Origin: Scleromitrula shiraiana
Lineage: Eukaryota; Ascomycota; Leotiomycetes; Helotiales; Sclerotiniaceae
DNA length: 64,000 nt
NCBI GenBank assembly: GCA_028455995.1
Contig: JABELC010000001.1
Coordinates: 2,654,501 to 2,718,500, forward strand
Reading direction: 5' to 3'
A model generated the notes under the pieces. It did not search any database. It saw only the letters and a list, made by a program, of their open reading frames with translations, and had not been told where the DNA came from. A program made the translations under genes and the position numbers. This document shows, piece by piece, positions 12,818 through 22,363 of this stretch; the first letter of the stretch is position 1, and each line of letters begins with the position of its first letter.

Positions 12818-13190
12818 GGGGGTTGAGAGGTGGTGGGATGATGGGGGGTGAAGGGAGGAAGGAAGGAAGGAAGGAAGGAAGGAAGGGAGATTGTATATGG
12901 GATTTTAGATTTTCATGGGAGATGGAGATTGTTATATATTTATTCATGTGCTTGTTTACCTGTTACTACATACATACATAACATACATACATATAAGGCA
13001 GATGAAGGTGAGATATCAAAAAGGCCATTTATAATCTCTGTAGTATAATAAAAAATTGTCGACTTCGTAAGAGGTGCATACTACCCAGGCAAATCATAGA
13101 TACTTGAATAGAAAAACCATTATGCATGCATATAAACTTTATCCTCCAGCAATAGACATTTCCTTCCGCTAGACCTTATGGTTATCGATT
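12818..13190. other. Convergent 3' spacer
   Basis: Contains a (GGAA)n run at about 12852-12886 and ACAT repeats near 12966-12993. Both neighbouring genes end into it, so it should hold two polyadenylation regions. Confidence 0.6.
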
Positions 13191-14245
13191 TTAGAAATCA
13201 CCACCATCATCACCTCCAAAGTCTCCGCCTCCATCAGCGTCATCTTGTCCGGCTTCATAACCTTGCTGGTATTCAGCTTGATCGTGATCGTGAATACTAC
13301 ATGTAAAGTTAGCCTACTTGTTATTCGATATAGTATAGAAAGCAAAAAAAAAGAAAGAAAAAAAAACCTACGCATCCTCAAGCAACATCCCACCGATCAA
13401 CCCTCCACCAAGACCCAACGCCGCACCCCCCGCCATCCCAAGGCCCCCACCACCGCTCTTCCTCGGCGGCTGCTGCGCATATCCCCCCCCATACCCTCCC
13501 CCGTACCCTCCATACCCCTGCTGTTGATACCCCTGCTGCTGATACCCCTGCGGCGGATACGGTTGATACTGTGGCTGTCCGTATCCCCCATACTGGGGTT
13601 GCTGCTGATACTGCTGTTGCGGCGGATACGCCTGTTGCGATGATGATGATGATGATGATGAGCCATGACTCTTCCCTAGCAATTTGCTAAATAACCCCTT
13701 TTTCTGCTCGCGTGGGGGGAGTTCCGAGTTGTAGGATGAGGGCCCTGAGTTGGTGCCGGGCGGCATGGGTGTGTTCATGTAATCTTGCATTGCGCCGCGA
13801 TTATTTCCGGACGAGGAGCCACCGGCGCGAGCATCTTCTTCGGCTTGAAGACGCGCGGCGAGCGCGGCGTCGGATTCGATGGCTGAGGAGGGGTTTTCGT
13901 ACGGGTTGTTTTTGCGATCGCTGGGGTAGGGGGAGTTTGAACCGCCGGAGTAGCCGGGCGGGGGGCCGGAAGGGGGGGCTTCGTCGGAGGGGGGGTAGAC
14001 GGGCTCGGTGGGTTTTTCCCAGGTGGATTTCTTGGTGTAGATGTTTACGTAGAACCTAAAGGGGGTGGTGTTGGCGTTTAATTCATTAATGGTAAGTGAG
14101 ATGGGGGAATGGGGGAATGGGGGGAGTTGATGGAGTGTAGTATTTATTGTACGGACCATTCTTTGTATTCGGCGTTCCATACTGCTTTGTATCCTGCGGG
14201 AACCTTGGGAGGCGGGGGACCGGATGGAGGGGCAAAGTCATCCAT
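13191..14245 (-). CDS. WW-domain protein with Pro/Gln/Tyr/Gly-rich tail
   Basis: Exons on the minus strand are 14245-14157, 14055-13372 and 13296-13191 (292 aa). The WW domain is split by intron 1: the first Trp is in AVWNAEYKEW and the second in KKSTWEKP, with the binding-face aromatic residues between them. WW domains bind proline-rich ligands. A long disordered region follows, with a poly-Ser run, PPQ/QQYQQQ and GYGGGYGGG repeats, then a Gly/Ala/Leu segment (GLGMAGGAALGLGGG). A stop lies just past exon 2 if the second intron is not removed, but GTAGGT...TGTAG splices in frame to a 35-residue acidic tail rich in Asp, Gly and Gln ending GGDF. That tail looks like real coding sequence and was chosen. 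The function is unknown; similar proteins occur widely in filamentous fungi. Confidence 0.85.
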
Positions 14246-15369
14246 TTTGAGGGTATTTGTTTATTGATTTGGGCCTTTCGTGGTAGAAAAGGATGTTCTA
14301 ATATTTATATGCGTAAGATGTTCAACTGAAAGAAGAATAAAAAGTAAGAGAAAAATTCCACAAAACAATTGTGTGATTAAAGTAACTATTTCATAAAAAG
14401 ATAGATGATGCTGGAATAAGTAGTTAGAGGACTCAGCCACAGCTCGATAGCTGGTGCGGGGCTTATAGCTTATAGTGTGACCAGGGGGTTTCTGTTTCCC
14501 CTTGGAAATATTGGGGCGATGAGGTATTTTTTCGCGTTTGCACAGTGGGTAATGATAAGTATCACGAGCATCTATTATGGGGAAAGAAGATTCTGGTATT
14601 TTCAGAATTACATTATCTATGGATATTACCAACCGTTGATATAGTATGCGCTAATGTGCTAAAAATGTGTTAACTGCTATTTACAATTTGTATCTTTCAT
14701 CGGCTTTGGTCAATCAATTATCAGCTTCCTGGTTGATATATACTTTAAAAGCTCTTGCTTCAAGTCGGTCTTGGTATTTATCGGAAGTATGGGTTTCGTC
14801 AATTCACATGTTTCAAGGAGATTCTGAAATAATTTGGATGTCCACTTTGAAATGCTCTGTCTGAGCTTTGTGAGACCTGAATACCACTGCACAAGATACC
14901 ACGGACACCGAATTCAATTTTTGTGTATATTTATATCATTGTCGAAATCACAATTATAATCCAGGTAACATCTTTGCTCCAATTCAACTGCGCCCGAAAT
15001 ATTGAATAATAAAAGAAACCAATGACTAAACCAATTGCTGCAGAACAAGATATGTGAAGCAACGTTCTTGAGCATCAAGGCATAGGAGCTATTGGATATA
15101 GTACTGTGTCTAAATCCATTATTTTGTCCTGATACTGGGTATTTTCATCCCTTCCTGAGCCTTTGCGGACTCTTCCTATTATACAACGAAGACTATCCAG
15201 TCCTGAACCAGCATGTATACAAATTACTCCCCGAGCCTTGCCGCAGAGGAGACCTATCCAAATGTCGAAATGATTTTTCCAAACCCGAGAAGCCATAGAA
15301 TAAAAAGATCGATGTATCGAAAACCACAATCAATGAATCATGGTAGGTCATTATCAGACATTTCCTTCT
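14246..15369. other. Spacer between the WW and Rab genes
   Basis: No gene is recognised. It holds the promoter of the WW gene on the left and the 3' end of the Rab gene on the right. Confidence 0.6.
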
Positions 15370-16125
15370 TCAACAACATCCGCCACCACTGGGCGCTTTT
15401 TGCTGGGTCAACTTGAGATTCGTCTTGTTGGCACCAAAGGCCCCAGGTCCTTTCACTCCCGATTTTCTGTCATTCAAATCGTATTTCCCCGCCTCGATAT
15501 TTATATAGATCCTTTCTGCCACTCTGCAAAATGCGTTTTCGACACCTTCACCACTCTTTGCGCTCGTCTCAACATATTGCAATACCCCGTTTTGTTTCGC
15601 CCAAGCTTCTGCTTCTTCTTTCGTGACTTCTCGTTTGCTTTCTTCTTCAACCGCCAGATCGCTCTTATTCCCCACCAGAACAATGACAATATCTGGCTCG
15701 GCAATTTGTCGCAAATCGTTCAACCAATCCGTTACATGGTTAAATGTTGTCCGCCGTGAGATATCAAACACAAGCAATGCGCCGGAAGCTGCTCGAAAAT
15801 AACTCCTGGTCACAGCCTTATAAGTTTCCTGTCCTGCTGTATCCCATAAACTGAGCTTCATGTATTTCTGCGGCACATCCGATTCTGCAGATGAAGATTT
15901 TGGTACTTCGGGTTCCTCCTCCAAACTCTTTCGTGTCGGCTTAAATCCCTCTGAATTTGGCGGCCCAACGGGAACAATTCTCGATCCAAATTCGACTCCA
16001 ATTGTTACATCGTGGTGAGGAGAGAAACGACCTTCGCAAAGACGGATTGTGAGTGATGATTTTCCAGTTCCACTATCACCTATGCAAACTAATTTGGCAA
16101 TATAATCCCATGATACTGATGACAT
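15370..16125 (-). CDS. Rab4-like small GTPase with a 30-residue insert
   Basis: A Rab GTPase for endosomal or recycling traffic, in one exon. I start at the ATG at 16125 (MSSVSWDYIAK, 251 aa); an in-frame ATG 63 bases upstream would add 21 residues. Visible motifs: P-loop GDSGTGKS (16-23), switch I TIGVEFGSR (41-49), switch II WDTAGQE (94-100), NKSD, and SAK. The C-terminus GGGCC is a double-geranylgeranylation signal. GVEFGS and SWDYIAKLV place it near Rab2/Rab4/Rab14; I prefer Rab4. Between switch I and WDTAGQE, where Rabs have a short beta-hairpin, there is an extra acidic/Ser-rich loop of about 30 residues (55-86). The GTPase core is intact, so it should be active. Confidence 0.9.
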   Translation of the reverse strand: MSSVSWDYIAKLVCIGDSGTGKSSLTIRLCEGRFSPHHDVTIGVEFGSRIVPVGPPNSEGFKPTRKSLEEEPEVPKSSSAESDVPQKYMKLSLWDTAGQETYKAVTRSYFRAASGALLVFDISRRTTFNHVTDWLNDLRQIAEPDIVIVLVGNKSDLAVEEESKREVTKEEAEAWAKQNGVLQYVETSAKSGEGVENAFCRVAERIYINIEAGKYDLNDRKSGVKGPGAFGANKTNLKLTQQKAPSGGGCC

Positions 16126-17224
16126 TAAGTTGATGTTGGGAGGATGAAGTTTATACAACTTCTCGAATAGGAATCTATTGGGAATCAAGCTAAGATATTC
16201 TTAAATGGCTTGATCCGATTGAATAGGGATAATTCGAGTAACTGCTGTTGAAATTATGGTAATACTTAAAAAATCGACGGATTGGTGCAGAATTATTTTG
16301 ATAGTTGATGCTGAGAATGTAAATAAAACAATGGATGCTTCAAGGGTTACTGACGTTATTCAATCAAGCTTGAACGATAACCCTGGTGTGTCCGCAAAAA
16401 GAGCCAGAACTCCAACACCCCGTGGACTGCAAGCGTAAATTTATTACTTATCGTTTAGCTCTATCGTGACAGGCTACACAGACAGGTACATACAGTAGTA
16501 GACACCCTCTTGTTATTAGTTCTAGTTCTATTAGTTTTAGTTCTATTAGTGAGGCGTTGAACAAAGGAAGTAGAGAGGAGTAACAAGCATTTGACCGTGG
16601 TTGCATTCACTGAAATTCGAGATCTCGAATCTTCATAACGGCTTGTTAAGAGTAAATGATATACCTACTGTGCATATTTATTTACCTAAGTGTTGTAAAA
16701 GAGAAACTCCTTACCTATCGTTATCATACTTATCTATCTTATAATAATAACACAATCAAAAAGGTAAAGGTCAACATCAACATCAACATCAAGGAAGAAC
16801 AAGGCAAACTACATAGTACCTAATCATTCATCTCAGTATTTATTTGCCTTATGATTCTGTCGATTCACAATTATCGGCACTTAGTTACTAATCTGACTCG
16901 TCGAGGCACCACAAATGATTGTATATCTCACGATACCATCTTTTGTTGGTCATACACAACTCGAAACCGTTTGATAAGTCTTATTTGACAGTATCTCATA
17001 CAAAGTGCCATCTCGATAATCACACGATTGAAATCATTCACTACTCCTAAGTCGTACTCCTAGGCCTAAGTACGCATTCAGAACTATCGACATTGATCTC
17101 CTGCAGCTCTTGATAGTCGACCCACAGGCAGAACCAGAACCAACTCTTATCAAGAACGCCCGATTTTTAGATCTATCTTGGTTGGAATAACATCAAAGGA
17201 ATCATCAACCTTTGAGGGCTGAAG
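16126..17224. other. Divergent promoter region, Rab / Pns1
   Basis: Two genes are read outward from this 1.1-kb spacer. It contains short repeats (tagttctatt near 16515-16550; acatcaacatca near 16768-16792). No gene is supported; a 60-codon frame at 16256-16438 has no recognisable feature. Confidence 0.6.
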
Positions 17225-19542
17225 ATGTTCTCAGAATGTGAGATCTATTATATTGTATTTCTATGGTTTTATTGTTCTAACTATTGTATCTAGATGCTTC
17301 ACGGTTTTTAGCCCAGTCTCAATCAAGAATCTCGAATTTCGTTCAGCAGGATAACGAAACCCCAACCCGGAACCCTCACGACCGGTATCAACGTTCACAG
17401 CCATTACGGAGTTCACGATATACACAGCGACTTGGTAACCCATACCAGTCATCCCACCTACCGAATTTTCCATTTGCGTCTCGATATTTACAAGCTCCTC
17501 CGGATGCCCCGTTATTCCACAGTGCTTTAGATGAGTTTCGGGAAGAAGATGACGAGGAAGAGCGGGAAAGGGAAACAGCAGATTTCTTTGCTTTACAACG
17601 ATCGCGGAGGGTTTTTGCTCCTGCGCGATTAGAGGAAAGTTCAGAGACTGACCGAGGGGGGAGCGATATAGGCATGGAGGGTAGCAAGGATGAAGATGGC
17701 AGAGCCGTTGAGGAGAGGGGAAAGCCAGGCCGTGGCATAAAGAGTAGTTGGAATGGCGGTGTACGAAGCACAAGAGAAAGGGGGCGGGCGCCAGCAACAG
17801 TTGGAGAAGAGGCTGAAGAGGAAAGTAGACGGCCTGGCAGTCAGGGAAGCAGCGGTAAAGGCAAGGGAAGAATGGTGGATGTTGGGTTGGAATCTACGAT
17901 TGCCGACAGCGAGCCGCCGAGTGATATTGCATACCAGACGCACGGTGATGATAGCCCACCCGCCTTTCAGCAATTTCGATCAATACCAAGGTCGGGCCCG
18001 ATTAGACTTACAAGTGATTCCAAGCAAGCAATCGAGAGAGATATCGAGTCGGGCGTACAAATTCCCAGGTATTCGATACCCCCGAGCGAGACCGAAACTG
18101 TTCCTGCAACTGTCGCAATAACAATAGGAGATGGACCAAAGCATGATATTTTTTGGGGGTCCTTATTTTTGATATGTTTGGGTGCGCTTTTTGCGACTTC
18201 CTTCCTGATATGGTTGCATACTTCCACGCCGGATAAGGTCATCGGTGACACTATCTATACCACGTTACATAATTCGTTCTTCTTGCTTAGCGTTGATACT
18301 GTCGCATCCATTATCGTATCCGCTATTTGGATTACGTTGTTGCTATCGTTTGCCCGGCCGTTGGTATATCTGATTGTTCTTGCAGTACCCGTGATGCTGT
18401 TCTCCTTTTCAATTTATCCTTTGGTATCGAGTATAAAAGGAACATCAGATCGAACAAGTGTACAGGATAAGGCGATGCGGTGGTTATCGTTTATCCCAGG
18501 GGTCTTAGCTTTTCTTTGGCTTTACACTATTTATCAAGGTAGACGCTCCTTGACGAAAGCCATCAACATCTTGGAGTTCGCCTCAAGAATTCTAGCTGCA
18601 AATCGCTCCCTTATCTATGTGGGATGTGCTACCTTGGTTGCTGTAGTCGTATGGACATGGGTATGGCTGGGTATGTTTACTAGAGTCTTTCTTGGTGGTC
18701 ATTTGTCTAAGTCGGGATTGCGTTTCATTATCGATGCTACAACTTGGTGGCTTGGAATATACTTTGTGATCATGTATATATGGACACTTTCTGTGATTGG
18801 GGGGATACAACGGACGACAACGGCTGCTACCGTATCGCAATGGTATTTTCACCGCAATGTGGAAACAGGACCTACCGGTGGAGAGGTAGTGCAAGCGGCG
18901 TTCAATCATTCTACCAACACGATATTCGGCACTATCTGTCTATCTACACTGTTGGCATTATTGATCCGAGTCCCACTTCTTGTATTCCCACGAAGATTGG
19001 TCTCGGCTGTCTCTATTGTCGTGTATTCTTGTGTCCCTACACCAGTTACGGCTTTATTGAACCCTCTTACCCTCACCTATGCAGCAATCCACTCACAACC
19101 TCTACAAAGTTCGGCACGTGGTTTGAGTCAAATGACTTTTCTCACACCTCAAGCGCCCACTACAACCCTAACCCCTAGATCATTTGCCTCGCGTACCCAT
19201 GCAACAAGTCCACTGCTACCATATCGGCTCGCAAAACTCTTACTTCATGCAACACGTATTATCATGTCAATGGCACTTGGTTTTGGCGGCTGGGTCACAA
19301 CTGCTCGGCAAATGGCCATTAGCATGCCTGGAGGTGCTGGCCTTAAAGGCAGTGCGTATGCATATATCGTAGGATTAGTTGCGAGCTTTATTGGCTGGGG
19401 TGTGCTGGGAGCAATGGAGAGGACTCTGAGCGGAATTGTGGATGCCAGTGTGGTTTGTTGGGGCAGTGAGAAGACAATGCTTGGAGGAGGTGCGTACTGT
19501 TTAGAAGCTGGCTATCTATTTAGTGATGGGAGAGAAGGATAA
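17225..19542 (+). CDS. Pns1 / choline-transporter-like (CTL, SLC44) membrane protein
   Basis: A multi-pass membrane protein of the CTL/SLC44 family (fungal Pns1). Its substrate in fungi is not settled. The first coding exon is only 13 bases (17225-17237, encoding MFSE plus one base); after a 56-bp intron the rest is one exon, 17294-19542 (753 aa). I chose this start because the spliced N-terminus (MFSEYASRFLAQSQSR) looks like a conserved N-terminus. Without it the frame has no ATG near the beginning. Residues ~20-285 are disordered and charged. From about residue 288 there are roughly ten or more hydrophobic helices, with the family-typical ATVSQWYFHR segment. It is divergent from the Rab gene. 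Confidence is high for the family, moderate for the tiny exon. Confidence 0.88.
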
Positions 19543-20010
19543 GGATAAGGTCGGGAATTTGTATAGGTGGGTTGGCGAATGGAGCATACATATCATGAAT
19601 GGATGTCATGAATTGACGACATGGCAAGGTATGATCGTGACTGATATAGCATTTTAGCAGGGAGCGAGAGGGAGTTTCATGCACTTATTTAATCTACCAA
19701 CTTCATTTATAATATATTTTAAGATTCCACGAGTTTGGATCATTTGTAAAACACGTGAGATGTGATCGATTAAGGGATTAGTAAAAGTCAACATATCCCG
19801 GACGGTCTGAACATCAACAACATCAAAGCGTCCTGTTGTTTCAGACGTTTCTGAAACAATAACATTTCACCTCTGCGATAAAGCTTAATTCTAGACCATA
19901 TAAAAATTCCAGCCATATAACATCTTAAGTTTCCCTTTCTCTCCCTTTCTTCTATTACTCCTCATCTCAATTGCTCCAAAATCGTATCATACGTCAGGTA
20001 ACATAAATCA
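19543..20010. other. Spacer upstream of the ZZ-domain gene
   Basis: Includes a CACGTG E-box at 19752-19757, about 255 bases before the next ATG, and a CT-rich stretch near 19930-19960. No gene is seen. Confidence 0.55.
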
Positions 20011-21664
20011 ATGTCCCTCTATACATGCACCAATTGCACGGAAACCATCCGCCCAGATAAAGCTCGTATCCAATGCCACATATGTGCAGCACCTGGCAGT
20101 GATAAATACAACCTCTGCACGAACTGCTTCGTGGTACAAAACTTCAGTCTCAACCCGACTCCCGGACATGTATCCAGTCATCCCACGCAAATATTTACTC
20201 TGAGTGGCACGACCGTTCCTGCGGTACCCCCGCCTTTTCCTCCTCGTCCGGTACCGCTTTTGAATTCCGTGAGTCCCAAAAGTGAGGAGAAGGAGAGGAA
20301 ATCAGATGGGGTGCCAATGTCGCAAGTCCAGGTGCCAACGGCTAATTGGGGCGCTCTCTGGGATATTGTTAAACCGGGGAAGAATAAGGATAAGGATAAG
20401 GATAGGGATAGGGATAGGGATAGGGATAGGAAAAAGAGTGAAGGATTTAGCATAGTGAATCTGTATGCGAGTGGGGGTAACGGGGGTGGAAATTTGACAT
20501 TTGAAGAAGTCAGTACATCGACTTTACGACCCGAATTACCTCTCAGACCAATATCAAAATCAAATTTCAATAGCAAAAGCTTAACTCCTCACCCCATTGA
20601 ACTTTCTCTAACGCCCACAATGCCTACTTCATGGACTCCCTTCTTTCTTCCGGATGGCATACCGAACCCTATTTTTAAAGATTTGATGGCTGCACTGTTT
20701 CAGCATCTCGATACAGATAATACGGGATTTCTCTCGCCGGAAATCTTCTCACAATTTCTAGAGAGTATGAATGTTAGCCTAGAAGAAAACACATGTAAGT
20801 TGTTTAACCATAACCATAACCATAACCATAACCATAATCATCTCAGCTTAGCTTAGCTTAGCTTAGCTTAGATTCCAACGTCCAAAAACGAAACTAACAA
20901 ACAACCCAGGGCAAAAAAGCATTCAGGATGGACAAAGTGAAGAAATCGCCGACCTCGAACTAGGCATCTTCTACACGTCCAACGAAATTGACCACATCCT
21001 CCTAGTGCGCCACAAAGCCACCGGATTATCGAGCCCGGCGGTTGAGCCGCCCCGGACGCCCGGGGAGAGAATCAGAAGCTCCATTTCCCTGGGCGCGAAC
21101 ATGCCGATGGTAACGCGGAAGGGCTTTGCGGACTTCAATATGGATTCGTGGTTGAGGAATCCGGAGGCGGCGTATATGGGGTTGGTGGTGATGTTGGAGC
21201 GGAGTGGGGTTTGGAGGGAGGTGGGGATTTTGCCGCGAGAGTGTTTGCCTGAGAGGGGGGTGCAGGGGAGGGAGAAGAGGAAGAGTTTGTTGGAGATGAG
21301 TTTGGAGGTGGAGCTTAGTGAGAAGAAGATTATGGGGGAGTTGGAGAGGGAGGCGAGGGAGGAGGGGAAGGTGGATCGGAATGGGAAGGGGACGGGGAAG
21401 GAGAAGGGGGAGGGGAAGGGGAAGGAGATGAGGGGGATAGGGGAGGGGGAGGACAAGGAGGAAGATGGGGAAAAGAAGGAGGAAGTTACGGAAGATGAGG
21501 AGGATTCTAATAGAATTTTCATTGATGTGGAAGATGGTGAGAGATTGTTGGAGGAGAAGTTAAATGTTTTTGTCATTGCTAGTGAAGAATCATCAAAACC
21601 AGATGAATTGAAAGAAGAAGATGTTGATATTCCCATAGTTGTGGAAGATGGAAATGCCAAGTAA
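20011..21664 (+). CDS. ZZ-type zinc-finger protein with EF-hand-like segment
   Basis: Exons are 20011-20794 and 20910-21664 (512 aa); the intron is 115 bp. Residues 5-45 form a ZZ zinc finger: CTNC, CHIC and CTNC pairs with a spaced histidine, as in ZZ domains that bind histone tails or other proteins. A KDKDKDRDRDRDR stretch is encoded by a hexanucleotide repeat. Near residue 234 is an EF-hand-like loop DTDNTGFLSPEI with ligands at positions 1, 3, 5 and Gly at 6, but Ile at position 12 where Glu is usual, so calcium binding is doubtful. Exon 2 begins WQKSIQDG and ends in a Glu/Lys-rich tail. The intron carries two microsatellites directly after the donor. The function is unknown; it resembles uncharacterised fungal ZZ/EF-hand proteins. 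Confidence 0.85.
20385..20430 (+). repeat. Coding hexanucleotide repeat (KD/RD)
   Basis: Units gataag change to gatagg part way along, giving a Lys-Asp then Arg-Asp dipeptide array inside the ZZ protein. Length change here stays in frame. Confidence 0.9.
20806..20871 (+). repeat. Two adjacent microsatellites inside an intron
   Basis: (AACCAT)n at 20806-20838 is followed by (GCTTA)n at 20845-20871. Both lie within the 115-bp intron of the ZZ gene and begin about 12 bases after its donor site. Confidence 0.9.
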
Positions 21665-22363
21665 TAAATGGTATAGCAATTTGGATGTTCTTGCTCAAGT
21701 TAGTTCAAGCATGATACCATGATCTAATCTAATACTGGTATTATCCTTCGTATAGTAATTGAAAGGAAAGGGAATAAATAGAGATTAAGATTATAATTAT
21801 AAGGTTGTTGGGAAATTGCGTGCATGTTATGTAATTATTGGGATATTTCCTATTAAGCATGTTATGTATATGCATATGTATATCCCTTCAGTATATGTAC
21901 ATCTTCCCCAATATATCATACATCATCCAATTCCAATCTTTATATATTCAATATATGTAACCACCACTCAATCCTCGCATTAATAGCTTCTAAATATCCC
22001 CTCTTCTTAAATTAGAAAGAATACTACCCAATTGCTACATCGATCGTAGTGCTTCTTTTTTGCTACTCATACCCCTTCTCTCCCTCTTTTCCCCTTCTCT
22101 CCTAAATCAGGCGATAAATAACTGGCAGCTCTTTCTGCCTTCTTATAGAATACTTTTCCGTAAAGTTGATTCTTAGATATGTTAGTTCCCTGACTGTGGC
22201 GATAGAATTCGTTGTAGATGGTGTAGTTGTGAATAGAAGCAGATTGTACCTCTAGATATTTGCACCCCCAAACAAAGTACCAAAATCGTTCTCTTTCTCT
22301 GTTTTTACCCATCCTGAATATATATATCCATCCAATCCCAAGTGGTCAAACCAGCCATCAATC
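21665..22363. other. Convergent 3' spacer, ZZ gene / multicopper oxidase
   Basis: AT-rich, no gene seen. The right end becomes C-rich on the + strand as it enters the oxidase gene. Confidence 0.6.

Noticed and set aside
16256..16438. 60-codon frame between the Rab and Pns1 genes
   Set aside because: Short, no recognisable feature, in a divergent promoter region.
20971..21660. 229-codon open frame antisense to the ZZ gene exon 2
   Set aside because: It is a Ser/Pro/Phe-rich shadow of the G-rich coding strand; the + strand splices cleanly to the ZZ exon.
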